A stretch of 51,031 nt of DNA from Methylotenera sp. (GTDB lineage: Bacteria; Pseudomonadota; Gammaproteobacteria; Burkholderiales; Methylophilaceae), in assembly GCA_017880905.1 (NCBI GenBank), contig JADGRO010000045.1:1-51031 (forward strand), read 5' to 3'. The notes beneath the pieces are model-generated. The model saw nothing but the letters and a program-made list of their open reading frames with translations. It was not told where the DNA came from and made no database searches. This document shows, piece by piece, positions 1 to 8,493 of this stretch. Made by a program: the position numbers and the translations under genes. Every line of letters starts with the position of its first letter. Position 1 is the stretch's first letter.

Positions 1-1332
1 CGCACGCCAGAATGGGCGGAGAAAATTACTGGCATCCCCGCTGCGGATATTCGTAAATTTGCGCGTGAATACGCCACCACGCCGCCCGCGGCGATTCGCC
101 TGGGTGTCGCGCTGGAAAGAAGTTATGGCGGTAGCCAAGCCATTCGTGCTGTCACTTGTCTGCCCGCGTTGATAGGCGCTTGGCGCCATGTCGGTGGTGG
201 CGCATTGCAGTTCCCGGTGTGGGAACATCCGTATAAATTCGATGTGATTTGCCGCCCTGATTTAATCCCTGAAGGCACGCCAGTTGTCAATATTCTGCAG
301 TTAGGCCGCGTGCTGACGGGTGAAATCAAACTCGATGTGCCGATTAAGTCGCTGATGGTGTGGAACACCAATCCGGTGACACAATCGCCAGAGACTGACA
401 AAATTATAGAAGGGCTGAAACGCGAAGATTTATTTACCGTCGCCGCCGATCATTTTATTTCAGACACCGCAGCGTATGCGGATATCGTGCTGCCAGCCGC
501 CATGGGCGCGGAGATGGAAGACATGATCCTATCGTGGGGGCATTTGTATCTGACTTACAACACTAAATGTATCGATCCACCGGGCGAGGCATTGCCAAAT
601 AACGAGATTTTCCGTCGCCTTGCAAAACGTCTAGGCTTTGAAGAAGATAACTTCAAATGGAGCGATAGTGAGTGCTTAGAAAATTACGTGAATTGGGATG
701 CACCTGCTTGCGAAGGCATTGATTTAGCCTATGTGCGTGAACACGGCTTTGCCCGACTGAACGTGGGCACCAAGGATAACCGTGCACCGCATAAAAACGG
801 TAACTTCCCCACGCCCACAGGTAAGTGCATGTTTTTGATAGAGGGCGCGAAAAACTTCGTGGCCGGGCCGTTCCGCCAAATGTATGATGGCTTTCAACCG
901 GGTGAGGATTTAGACGTGTTACCGGATTACCTGCCAGGGCGTGAATCTGCCACTGCTAACCCAGCATTGGCCAAGAAATATCCGCTCAGTATCATTTCAC
1001 CAAAAAGCCACGGCTTTTTGAATTCGTGCTATGCCAACATGGCAGAAAAAATTAAAGGTCAAGGCGAACAATTTGTGATGATTAACGCAGCGGATGCCGA
1101 TATGCGCGGCATTAAAGAGGGCGCCAAAGTACGGGTGTTCAACAATCGCGGCGCGTTTGAGGGTGATGCGCGCATTACCAAAGATGTAAACCCTGGCATT
1201 GTCGTGGCAACACTCGGTTACTGGCGCCAGCTCAACAAAGGCACGGTGAATTGCATCAGTTCAGCCGAGTTTGGGGATATGGGGCATTCGACGACGTTTA
1301 GTGATAATTTGGTGCAGGTGGAATTGGGGTAA
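1..1332 (+). CDS. Molybdopterin-dependent oxidoreductase, catalytic subunit (3' part)
   Basis: The frame is open from base 1, so the gene starts left of the window; 443 residues are visible. The sequence matches the C-terminal two thirds of a DMSO-reductase-family catalytic subunit: a cofactor-contacting stretch (MVWNTNPVTQSPET, about residues 119-132), the signature ADIVLPAAMGAEMED typical of these enzymes, and a C-terminal molydopterin-dinucleotide-binding beta-barrel (from about residue 325, with the SPKSHGFLNS stretch). Such enzymes transfer electrons or oxygen with a bis-MGD cofactor. The N-terminal iron-sulfur motif and the Mo ligand lie outside the window, so the substrate cannot be named. 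The stop at 1330-1332 is followed after 3 bases by a gene of very different composition. Confidence 0.88.
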   Translation, partial: RTPEWAEKITGIPAADIRKFAREYATTPPAAIRLGVALERSYGGSQAIRAVTCLPALIGAWRHVGGGALQFPVWEHPYKFDVICRPDLIPEGTPVVNILQLGRVLTGEIKLDVPIKSLMVWNTNPVTQSPETDKIIEGLKREDLFTVAADHFISDTAAYADIVLPAAMGAEMEDMILSWGHLYLTYNTKCIDPPGEALPNNEIFRRLAKRLGFEEDNFKWSDSECLENYVNWDAPACEGIDLAYVREHGFARLNVGTKDNRAPHKNGNFPTPTGKCMFLIEGAKNFVAGPFRQMYDGFQPGEDLDVLPDYLPGRESATANPALAKKYPLSIISPKSHGFLNSCYANMAEKIKGQGEQFVMINAADADMRGIKEGAKVRVFNNRGAFEGDARITKDVNPGIVVATLGYWRQLNKGTVNCISSAEFGDMGHSTTFSDNLVQVELG

Positions 1333-1335
1333 GAC

Positions 1336-2313
1336 TTGAAGTCGAGAACCCAAGAATTATTAGATAAAAATGTTGCGGCAATGATATCGGCTATTGAAAT
1401 CTACAATAAGCCTGATTTCAAATATAGAGAAGAGACTTTTGCAATTCTTGCCATAAATGCATGGGAGCTTCTTCTTAAGGCTAGATGGCTTAAGGACAAC
1501 AGTAATAAAATACGGTCACTCTATGTATTAGAAAGAGTTAATAAAAAAGATGGTAGCCCTAGTAAAAAGCTCACAGTTAAAACTACAAGCTGTGGCAATC
1601 CATTTACTCATGGCTTGGAATACTTAGGAAAAAAGCTAGAAGAAAAAAAGATTCTCAACTCTCTTGCTAAACAAAATATAGATGCATTAAGAGAAATTAG
1701 GGATTCATCCATTCATTTTTACAATAGAAATACATTGTTCGCCATTAGACTCCAAGAAGTTGGTAGCGCTTGCGTAAAGAATTTTGTTCATGCAACGAAA
1801 AGTTGGTTTGAGTCAGATTTGTCGCGCTATAACTTCTATTTAATGCCATTAGCCTTTGTCAGAAGTAACACAAACATGAGTTTGATTGACTTGAATAAAG
1901 AAGAAGCTAATTTAGTTAGATATATTTCCGAGCTGGATGCAGCAAATGATCCCAATTCGGATTACTCTGTATCAGTGAACGTAGAATTAACATTTTCAAG
2001 ATCAAAAGCAAACGATGCCTTAGCAGTCCAATTTTCAAATGATCCAAATGCAACAAAAATACAATTTACTGATGAGCAGTTTAAGAATAAATATCCTATG
2101 AATTATGAAACCCTTACAGAAAAATGTAAGGAAAGGTATGACAATTTCATAGCAAATCCGACTTATCATAAATTGCGTATGAGCCTGTTAGGGAATCCAA
2201 AATTCAGTGGGACTAAAAAGCTAGATTCAGACAATCCAAAGAGCCTAAAAAAAGATTGGTACAGTGAGACAGTATTTAATTTTTTTGATCAGCACTATAT
2301 TAGAAAGCACTAA
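1336..2313 (+). CDS. DUF3644 domain protein, HEPN-like
   Basis: A 325-residue protein with a TTG start. The opening (KSRTQELLDKN, then AIEIYNKP and AINAWELLLKA at residues 19-49) is the pattern I recall for DUF3644, a family of unknown function. Residues R122-D-S-S-I-H127 form an R-x4-H motif within predicted helices, which resembles the active site of HEPN RNases; that relation is inference. The gene is clearly richer in A and T than its neighbours and uses AGA, ATA and AAA codons freely, which suggests transfer. It lies 3 bases after the oxidoreductase stop and in the same frame, with no clear ribosome binding site of its own, so translation may be coupled. DUF3644 genes occur as isolated accessory genes; a defence role is possible but not shown. 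Confidence 0.8.
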   Translation: MKSRTQELLDKNVAAMISAIEIYNKPDFKYREETFAILAINAWELLLKARWLKDNSNKIRSLYVLERVNKKDGSPSKKLTVKTTSCGNPFTHGLEYLGKKLEEKKILNSLAKQNIDALREIRDSSIHFYNRNTLFAIRLQEVGSACVKNFVHATKSWFESDLSRYNFYLMPLAFVRSNTNMSLIDLNKEEANLVRYISELDAANDPNSDYSVSVNVELTFSRSKANDALAVQFSNDPNATKIQFTDEQFKNKYPMNYETLTEKCKERYDNFIANPTYHKLRMSLLGNPKFSGTKKLDSDNPKSLKKDWYSETVFNFFDQHYIRKH

Positions 2314-2770
2314 GCTAGTTCCAGCTTCTGAAAAGCTAAGATGTATTCTGTCGCTCTCGCGCGACGTGCGAGTTTCTTTCTTTTGCTTAGCCAAAAGAAA
2401 GAAACCAAAGAAAAGGCTACCCCGCTGCCGCTTGTTTCCTTCGGTCTTAGCGCCGCATCTGGGCGGCTGCGGAACTCGCTACGCTCAGACAGTCGTGGCT
2501 TCGGCCGCTTCACTTAACATCGCTACGCAAGTTAGCCTACGCCGCAACAGGCTGCTTTGCAGCCTTAGTTGTCACCGCTTTCCATCTGCCGTGCCTTAAG
2601 TTTTACTCTTGGACGAAGGCGCGGCAAAGGGGATTGGTAAACCAGATGCAGTTCGACGGTTTATTATCTTCATACACGGGTACATTCATTGTTTAAATCA
2701 ATGCCCTGAAAGGCAATACCTATGCGGCTTGCAGGCCGATTGTTTTTACAATGAAAATAGGCTGTTTTAA
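2314..2770. other. Non-coding gap with repeat-like element
   Basis: About 457 bases without a convincing gene separate the DUF3644 gene from the lipoprotein gene. The first 290 or so bases hold the repeat-like block described separately. The remainder (about 2605-2770) is ordinary AT-rich sequence in which I see no gene and no clear terminator. Short open frames here, including one that starts inside the DUF3644 gene, have no recognisable protein features. Confidence 0.6.
2345..2605. repeat. Dispersed intergenic repeat-like element with strong hairpin
   Basis: The block contains a 14-base perfect inverted repeat, 2372-2385 pairing with 2392-2405, with a 6-base loop. It then runs through GC-rich sequence full of short CGCTACGCT/GGCGGCTGCGG-like words. 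Its plus-strand translation includes SFFCLAKRKKPKKR, a pseudo-peptide I recall from many unrelated proteobacterial genomes, where this intergenic repeat is often mis-annotated as small hypothetical proteins. Only one copy lies in this window, so repetition is inferred from that recollection. It follows directly on the putatively acquired DUF3644 gene. Confidence 0.55.
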
Positions 2771-3487
2771 TTAAAACGGCAAAAACACTGCTGTTGCGAG
2801 GCTTTGCATGATGCGTGAAATCATGCGTTGCGATTTTTCCGCCAACGCAATGGCGTATAAATCGGTGCGGCCTATCATTTTGCCAAACTCTCGCTCAAAA
2901 CTTAAATTACGGTCTTTGTCGTTAATTTCATTGGTGAGCAAATACAAGTTGCCATCTGCATCGCGCGCTGTAGAGAGCTTCCACGCGGCGATTTCGATGT
3001 TGCGCGCCACGTTGTAGATGCTTTGTGGGTCTATGGTGTCGGTGAAATAAAAATCGGTTTTATTGCCATGCGCTTTAAGCAGCATGGTGTGCAGGCCAAC
3101 AATATACGCTAACACGCGGTCACCCTGATAATCCGGGTTAAACGCTAAAAAAATAGCGTCTGTGCCTTGTTTATTATCCATCCCTTTAAACTGAAAGTGG
3201 TGCTGCAATTCACCATCAAATACCCAATCCACCATTTTTTCTACTGGGTCAGGCGTACTTTTGACGATCTCATGCGGATTGCGTTTATAAAGCTTAGTCA
3301 TTAAATTGCGCAAGCTTTTTGTATTTTCCTCAATCTCTACGTCGGCCATGCGGTCCATATCGGTTTTCCCTAATTGGTTGGCAGTGCTTCTATCACCGAG
3401 CTCGGGGATAGGTTTGCTTTCAACAGGGGAATTGAGGGCACATGCGGTGATTAAACTGCAAGCTAATATTAAAAGCCAAAACTTCAT
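2771..3487 (-). CDS. Putative lipoprotein, unknown family
   Basis: A 238-residue protein with a short hydrophobic leader and a lipobox ending in Cys16 (ITAC), so it is probably lipidated and exported. The mature part is mixed alpha/beta with no motif I can name; the middle holds IFLAFNPDY and GLHTMLLKAHG. It starts 4 bases inside the 3' end of phoR, which indicates co-translation with phoB-phoR and possible induction by phosphate starvation. I do not recognise the family, although similar lipoproteins occur in other betaproteobacteria. Confidence 0.75.
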   Translation of the reverse strand: MKFWLLILACSLITACALNSPVESKPIPELGDRSTANQLGKTDMDRMADVEIEENTKSLRNLMTKLYKRNPHEIVKSTPDPVEKMVDWVFDGELQHHFQFKGMDNKQGTDAIFLAFNPDYQGDRVLAYIVGLHTMLLKAHGNKTDFYFTDTIDPQSIYNVARNIEIAAWKLSTARDADGNLYLLTNEINDKDRNLSFEREFGKMIGRTDLYAIALAEKSQRMISRIMQSLATAVFLPF

Positions 3488-4827
3488 GCTTGCATGGTGA
3501 CTTGTTTATGCATGATTCTAGTTTTAGGAAACACAACGCTAAACGTGCTGCCTACGCCAATTTCACTGCTAATTTCCAGTTTGGCTTGGTGGCGAATAAG
3601 AATATGTTTGACGATGGAAAGCCCAAGCCCGGTGCCGCCAGTCTCGCGGCTACGGCCACGATCGACGCGGTAAAAGCGCTCGGTGAGTCTATCGATATGC
3701 TTTTGTTCGATGCCGATGCCAGTATCGCGCACCGAGAATACTGGCTGCTCATCCTGCATACTCCAGGTAATAAATATTTCGCCACCTTTGGGCGTGTAGC
3801 GAATAGCATTGCTTACCAAATTACTAAAGGCACTGTGTAGTTCATCCTGCGCGCCACTCAGGTTGAGCGTGGGGTCTGCATCCAAGTGAATTTTATGTTT
3901 GACTTTCTTATTGTTACCTTGGTAAAGACTTTGGCTTAGGCCTATGGCATCGTTTTGAATTTGTTTTAACAAATAGCCCATATCAATTTCGTTATTGTCG
4001 GGCTCTTCTGTGCTACTTTCTATGGTGGAAAGTGTCAGCAAATCTTCGATAATGCGGCGCATGCGACTAGTTTGCTCTTGCATCATGGCAAAATAATTTT
4101 TAAGCGCCTCCGGTACTGCGCCTTCCATATCGCTTAGTGTTTCTAAAAAACCGCCTACAACAGTGAGTGGTGTGCGCAACTCGTGCGAAACATTAGCAAT
4201 AAAATCGCGACGCATGGCATCGACTTTTTCAAGCTGTGTCGTGTCGCGACAAATTAACAGCTTTTGCTTGGATGCAAACGGAATCAGTTGAATTTCGAAA
4301 ATGATTTCTGAATTTTGCCAAGATTTGAGTTTGAAAGGCTCGTTATAAGTCTCGTTGTACAAATAGGCAATAAAATGGCTATCTCTAACCAAGTTAACAA
4401 TGGGTAAATTTTTATCGGTGGCTAAATCTAAGCCAAGCTGGCTTTCGGCATGCGTAGTACACCATTCGATTTCGTTGCTGGGGCTTAGAATCACCAGTCC
4501 ATCCGGAATCGCATTGGCGGTCAGGTTAAAACGCTCCAGCGCTGAGCTTAATTGGGCTTGGTTTGCGATGTTACTACGTTCATATTTTAATAGCGCAGTG
4601 AACACGTCTACCCATACGCCAGAACCTTCCGGAATTTCTTTTAGCTCGGGATTTTTAAACCAAATGTGTAATTTATGTAGCCACTTAATATGACCAGCAA
4701 GGTAAATTAAAAGGCCAATTGAAAATATTGATAATGCAACGGTCGCGCTACTTATCAGCCATAAAAATAAGCAGATTGCGCTTAAAGCACACAGTAATGA
4801 AACAGCTTTCCAACGGATATCTATCAC
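3484..4827 (-). CDS. phoR: Phosphate regulon sensor histidine kinase PhoR
   Basis: Membrane sensor kinase of 447 residues that phosphorylates PhoB. Two membrane segments lie at about residues 9-47, followed by a PAS-like region (about 95-195). The HisKA domain has the phospho-acceptor His215 in NVSHELRTPL. The ATPase domain shows the N box (NLVSNAIRYTP), the G1 box DTGIGI and the G2 box GGTGLGLSIVKH. Length and order match PhoR. It lies 82 bases downstream of phoB on the same strand and its 3' end overlaps the lipoprotein gene by 4 bases, so the three genes probably form an operon. Confidence 0.95.
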   Translation of the reverse strand: MIDIRWKAVSLLCALSAICLFLWLISSATVALSIFSIGLLIYLAGHIKWLHKLHIWFKNPELKEIPEGSGVWVDVFTALLKYERSNIANQAQLSSALERFNLTANAIPDGLVILSPSNEIEWCTTHAESQLGLDLATDKNLPIVNLVRDSHFIAYLYNETYNEPFKLKSWQNSEIIFEIQLIPFASKQKLLICRDTTQLEKVDAMRRDFIANVSHELRTPLTVVGGFLETLSDMEGAVPEALKNYFAMMQEQTSRMRRIIEDLLTLSTIESSTEEPDNNEIDMGYLLKQIQNDAIGLSQSLYQGNNKKVKHKIHLDADPTLNLSGAQDELHSAFSNLVSNAIRYTPKGGEIFITWSMQDEQPVFSVRDTGIGIEQKHIDRLTERFYRVDRGRSRETGGTGLGLSIVKHILIRHQAKLEISSEIGVGSTFSVVFPKTRIMHKQVTMQA

Positions 4828-4909
4828 GAATTAAGCTTCTAGTTAGACTAAAGTTAAAATTAAGCCTAATTATAGCGAGCTTTTGTGTTGAATGAGTTAG
4901 TAAAAGCGC

Positions 4910-5602
4910 CTAATTATTTTGCGCGGACAAACGATAGCCCGAGCCACGCACGGTCTGAATTAAATCTTGGTGATTCGATACTGCTAACGCATTTCTAAGT
5001 CTGCGAATATGTACATCGACTGTTCTATCCTCAACAAACACACGGTCGCCCCACACCTTATCAAGCAACTGGCTACGACTATGCACACGCTCGGCGTTGC
5101 TCATAAAGTAATGCAAAAGTCTAAACTCGGTAGGCCCCAAATCAATATTAGCATTGTTGCCAGTGACGCGGTGGGTGGTTGGGTCTAGTAATAAGCCATG
5201 AATTTCAATTGGATCATCTGTCATTTGTGGCGCACGACGGCGTAGCACGGCCTTGATGCGCGCGTTTAACTCACGCGGGCTAAAAGGTTTGGTTACGTAA
5301 TCATCTGCGCCCACTTCCAGTCCGCGCACTTTGTCGTATTCATCACCGCGTGCGGTCAGCATGATAATCGGGATGGCTTTGGTGAGATTATCTGATTTCA
5401 AACGCCGCGCGTACTCAATACCGCTCATGCCTGGGAGCATCCAATCGAGCAGAATCAAATCTGGCAGTGTATTGCGCAATAATTCCTGCGCGTGTTCTAC
5501 GCTAAGCGCACGCATGGCGTTGTGCCCTGCTTGCGTGATGTTCAGCGCAAGTAGCTCTTGGATCGCGGGTTCGTCTTCAATCACTAAAATATTTGCCGGC
5601 AT
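4910..5602 (-). CDS. phoB: Phosphate response regulator PhoB
   Basis: OmpR/PhoB-type response regulator of 230 residues. The receiver domain has the acidic pair E9-D10, phospho-acceptor Asp53 (LLDWMLPG), Thr83 and Lys105 (TKPF). The C-terminal winged helix (about 130-228) contains the conserved stretches GPTEFRLL, DRTVDVHIRRLR and VRGSGYR. Together with PhoR it turns on phosphate-acquisition genes under starvation. A near-consensus Pho box lies 41-62 bases upstream of its start, so the operon should be autoregulated. Confidence 0.96.
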   Translation of the reverse strand: MPANILVIEDEPAIQELLALNITQAGHNAMRALSVEHAQELLRNTLPDLILLDWMLPGMSGIEYARRLKSDNLTKAIPIIMLTARGDEYDKVRGLEVGADDYVTKPFSPRELNARIKAVLRRRAPQMTDDPIEIHGLLLDPTTHRVTGNNANIDLGPTEFRLLHYFMSNAERVHSRSQLLDKVWGDRVFVEDRTVDVHIRRLRNALAVSNHQDLIQTVRGSGYRLSAQNN

Positions 5603-5642
5603 TGCTTTGTTCCAAATAAATAACGATGCAATTTTGTGACTT

Positions 5643-5664
5643 TAATATGACACATTCATGACAA
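5643..5664 (-). promoter_or_regulatory. Pho box upstream of phoB
   Basis: Read on the minus strand this is TTGTCATGAATGTGTCATAT followed by TA. It holds two TGTCAT direct repeats exactly 11 bases apart, the arrangement of the PhoB-binding consensus (CTGTCATAAATCTGTCAT). It ends 40 bases before the phoB start codon, where a PhoB-activated promoter would place it in the -35 position. Confidence 0.85.
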
Positions 5665-5779
5665 AACTTAAATGTTTTTTTACAGAAAATTTAAAAGCAC
5701 AATTGCCATTTTTTGCTTTTTATAACACTATGTCACATGATAGCGATATAAAAGAACAGTTATTACCTCGGGGGTAAGC

Positions 5780-7444
5780 ATGGCAAGTTTTTTATCTAAA
5801 GAATACATCACTGCGCAACCAAGTTTTAATCGTTGGTTAGTGCCGCCAGCCGCTTTGGCTATTCATTTATCTATCGGCATGGCCTATGGGTTTAGCGTAT
5901 TTTGGAAGCCACTTGGTAACGCCTTGATGGGGGCAAATGGCAAGCCGCTGGCGGCTTGCGCGGCTGGTGCAACTAATTTCTCCGAAAAATTATCGGGCAC
6001 TGCAAAAGCCTTGTTCGCGACCGATTGCAACTGGACGCAGTTTGATTTGGGTTGGATGTACACTTTATTTTTTGTGCTGCTTGGCTGTTCGGCGGCGCTG
6101 TGGGGCGGCTGGCTGGAGCGCGAAGGGCCACGTAAAGCGGGTCTGGTCTCTATGCTGTGCTGGTGCGGCGGATTGTTGATTTCGGCGTATGGTATTTATG
6201 TACACCAATTATGGATGATGTGGCTGGGCAGCGGCGTGATAGGCGGCATTGGCCTAGGTTTAGGCTATATCTCACCCGTTTCTACACTAATCAAATGGTT
6301 TCCAGATCATCGTGGCATGGCCACAGGCATGGCGATTATGGGTTTTGGTGGCGGCGCGATGATAGGCTCGCCACTTGCTACAAAGCTCATGGCGCACTTT
6401 GCAACGCCTGGCAATGTGGGAGTATGGCAAACATTTGTGGTGCTGGCGGCGATTTATGCGGTGTTTATGTTGTGCGGTGCGTTGGGGTATCGTGTGCCGC
6501 CAGTAGGCTGGAAACCAGCCAATTGGACACCACCCGTTGCCGCAACAAATACGATGATCGCATCGAAAAATGTTCATTTAAAAAACGCGCATAAAACACC
6601 ACAATTCTGGCTGCTGTGGTTGGTGTTGTGCATGAATGTTTCTGCTGGCATCGGCATTATTGGCGCTGCAGCGCCGATGTTGCAAGAAACGTTTGGTGGA
6701 GCGTTGATAGGTCACGTAGGCGTAGTAGGCTTCGCCGATATTAAGAAAGATGAAGCTATGACAGCGGCAGCAGCGGCTGTTGGTGCGGGTTTTGTGGGCT
6801 TGATTTCACTTTTTAATATTTTCGGTCGTTTTGCTTGGGCAACATCTTCAGACAAACTTGGACGTAAGCGCACTTATTATATTTTCTTTATTTTGGGTGC
6901 CATCATGTATTGCACTGCAAGCTATGTCGCAGGCTTTAAGTCGCTGGCTTTATTTGTCGCGTGTTTCTGTGTCATCGCCTCCATGTACGGCGGTGGTTTT
7001 GCCACCATTCCTGCTTATTTGGCAGATATGTTTGGTACACAGTTTGTGGGAGCTATTCATGGGCGCTTGCTCACCGCGTGGTCAACCGCTGGTATTTTAG
7101 GACCAGTGGTAGTGAATTATATGCATGATACTAGGCTAGAAAAAGGTATTCCGTTTGACCAAGTATACGCGCCTATATTTGTGGTGTTGGCGGGCTTAAT
7201 GGTGGTGGGGTTTATCGCCAATATGCTGGTGAAACCCGTAGCTGACAAGTATTTTATGACCAATGCAGAATTAGAGGAAGTGCGTAAAGTGAGTCATGAA
7301 AAATCCATGCAAAATGAACCCAGTGTAGCGCAAGTGAATAATGCGCATCCTATTTTGGTTAAATTGTCGTGGGCTGCAGTGTTGATTCCGATTAGTTATG
7401 GTGTGTGGAGCACTATACAAAAAGCTTGGGTTTTATTTTCTTAA
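5780..7444 (+). CDS. OFA-family MFS transporter with fused small subunit
   Basis: A 554-residue inner-membrane carrier with about 12 membrane segments, related to oxalate:formate antiporters. Landmarks are GFSVFWKPL near the N-terminus, IKWFPDHRGMATGMAIMGFGGGA (a loop typical of this family, about residues 172-194) and RFAWATSSDKLGRK between later helices. A lumenal insert after the first helix is longer than usual. The last 30 residues (WAAVLIPISYGVWSTIQKAW) resemble the separate one-helix small subunit found beside related transporters. The start has a good ribosome binding site (GGGGGTAAGC). The substrate is unknown; a small monocarboxylate or dicarboxylate is likely. Confidence 0.88.
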   Translation: MASFLSKEYITAQPSFNRWLVPPAALAIHLSIGMAYGFSVFWKPLGNALMGANGKPLAACAAGATNFSEKLSGTAKALFATDCNWTQFDLGWMYTLFFVLLGCSAALWGGWLEREGPRKAGLVSMLCWCGGLLISAYGIYVHQLWMMWLGSGVIGGIGLGLGYISPVSTLIKWFPDHRGMATGMAIMGFGGGAMIGSPLATKLMAHFATPGNVGVWQTFVVLAAIYAVFMLCGALGYRVPPVGWKPANWTPPVAATNTMIASKNVHLKNAHKTPQFWLLWLVLCMNVSAGIGIIGAAAPMLQETFGGALIGHVGVVGFADIKKDEAMTAAAAAVGAGFVGLISLFNIFGRFAWATSSDKLGRKRTYYIFFILGAIMYCTASYVAGFKSLALFVACFCVIASMYGGGFATIPAYLADMFGTQFVGAIHGRLLTAWSTAGILGPVVVNYMHDTRLEKGIPFDQVYAPIFVVLAGLMVVGFIANMLVKPVADKYFMTNAELEEVRKVSHEKSMQNEPSVAQVNNAHPILVKLSWAAVLIPISYGVWSTIQKAWVLFS

Positions 7445-7448
7445 GCTT

Positions 7449-7481
7449 ATAAGTAGAACTGACAGTTTGTGTCAGCCTTAT
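7449..7481. other. Hairpin between transporter and ribH
   Basis: Inverted repeat with inner arms CTGACA/TGTCAG (7459-7464 and 7470-7475) around a 5-base loop, extended by ATAAG/CTTAT outside a small internal mismatch. No run of T follows on either strand, so it is not a standard terminator. It could be a stable element in the ribH leader or an operator. Confidence 0.4.
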
Positions 7482-7520
7482 CAGGTAAAATGGCTATTTT
7501 TAGCACTTTAAGAGAATCTA

Positions 7521-7970
7521 TTGAATAAAATTACAACCAATTTAGACGGTGCGGGCAAAAAAATAGGCATTGTACAATCGCGTTTTAATAGCGATATTGG
7601 TGATGGTTTGTTAGCTGCCTGCCATGCAGAATTGTTAAATCTAGGCGTAAAACCAGAACACATTCGCATTGCCACTGTGCCAGGTGCGCTTGAAGCGCCG
7701 CTTATTTTACAGCACATGGCATTAAGTGAAAAGTACGATGCGCTGATTGCATTGGGGGCGATAATTCGAGGTGAAACTTATCACTTTGAAGTGGTTGCAA
7801 ACGAGTCTGCACGAGGCATTTCAGAGGTTCAATTAAACACGGGCGTGCCCGTGGCGAATGCGGTTTTAACTACGGAAGATGATGAACAAGCGCTGATGCG
7901 TATGCTAGTAAAAGGTACAGAGGCAGCACAAGTGGCGATTGAAATGGCCAATTTGGTACGCGCGTTATGA
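7521..7970 (+). CDS. ribH: 6,7-dimethyl-8-ribityllumazine synthase
   Basis: Penultimate enzyme of riboflavin synthesis; it condenses 5-amino-6-ribitylaminouracil with 3,4-dihydroxy-2-butanone 4-phosphate. The protein has 149 residues, the usual size. It shows the N-terminal SRFN substrate loop, the VPGALEAP turn, and [12 protein letters not shown] with catalytic His88. The start codon is TTG after an AGAGA-type ribosome binding site. Its stop overlaps the nusB start by 4 bases (ATGA), the common ribH-nusB arrangement. Confidence 0.96.
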   Translation: MNKITTNLDGAGKKIGIVQSRFNSDIGDGLLAACHAELLNLGVKPEHIRIATVPGALEAPLILQHMALSEKYDALIALGAIIRGETYHFEVVANESARGISEVQLNTGVPVANAVLTTEDDEQALMRMLVKGTEAAQVAIEMANLVRAL

Positions 7971-8434
7971 TCGACCTAAAAACTGAAATCAAAACAGCAA
8001 AAAAACCCAAATTAAGTCAAAATCGTCGCAAGTCTCGCGAACTCGTATTAAAGGCGGTATATCGTGGCATGATTAATGCCGGTGAATTAAAACAAATTAT
8101 TTTGGATGCACAAGAAGATCCGGAATACAACAAAGCTGATGAGGCGTATTTTAGGCATTTGTTGGAGGGTGTGACTGGTAAAATAAATGAGTTAGACGAC
8201 CAAATTTCAATGTTTATCGATAGAAAAATAGCGGAATTGAGCCCTGTGGAACACGCGATTTTGCGTATTTCATCGTTTGAATTAATGTTTGATATGAGCA
8301 TCCCATATCGCGTCGCTATCAACGAAGGAGTTGAATTAGCTAAGCTTTATGGAGGTGTAGACGGCCACAAATATATTAATGGTGTATTAGATAAAGTGGC
8401 TGCGACTGCCAGACCGCAGGAATTTAGGCGATAA
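7967..8434 (+). CDS. nusB: Transcription antitermination factor NusB
   Basis: All-helical RNA-binding protein of 155 residues that works with NusE/S10 on boxA in rRNA operons. Visible family features are the N-terminal arginine-rich [12 protein letters not shown], the central helices, and the C-terminal [18 protein letters not shown] and [11 protein letters not shown] stretches. It is translationally coupled to ribH by an ATGA overlap. The N-terminal lysine-rich leader (about 20 residues) is slightly longer than in E. coli. Confidence 0.96.
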   Translation: MIDLKTEIKTAKKPKLSQNRRKSRELVLKAVYRGMINAGELKQIILDAQEDPEYNKADEAYFRHLLEGVTGKINELDDQISMFIDRKIAELSPVEHAILRISSFELMFDMSIPYRVAINEGVELAKLYGGVDGHKYINGVLDKVAATARPQEFRR

Positions 8435-8493
8435 TATGCGCGTTAAGCATTCAATAATGTTTATAATTTTTATACATTAGCGGGCTTTAAACT

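Noticed and set aside
2264-2599. 111-residue open frame running from the DUF3644 end into the repeat
   Set aside because: It overlaps the repeat-like element, has no ribosome binding site, and its peptide is a known artefact of such repeats.
1-2770. Defence island around the DUF3644 gene
   Set aside because: No restriction, toxin, CRISPR or phage gene is next to it; only a single accessory gene can be supported.
7449-7481. Terminator after the MFS transporter
   Set aside because: The hairpin is not followed by a run of T on either strand.
7445-7520. FMN riboswitch in front of ribH
   Set aside because: The leader is under 80 bases and has only one simple hairpin; the conserved FMN-aptamer parts are absent.
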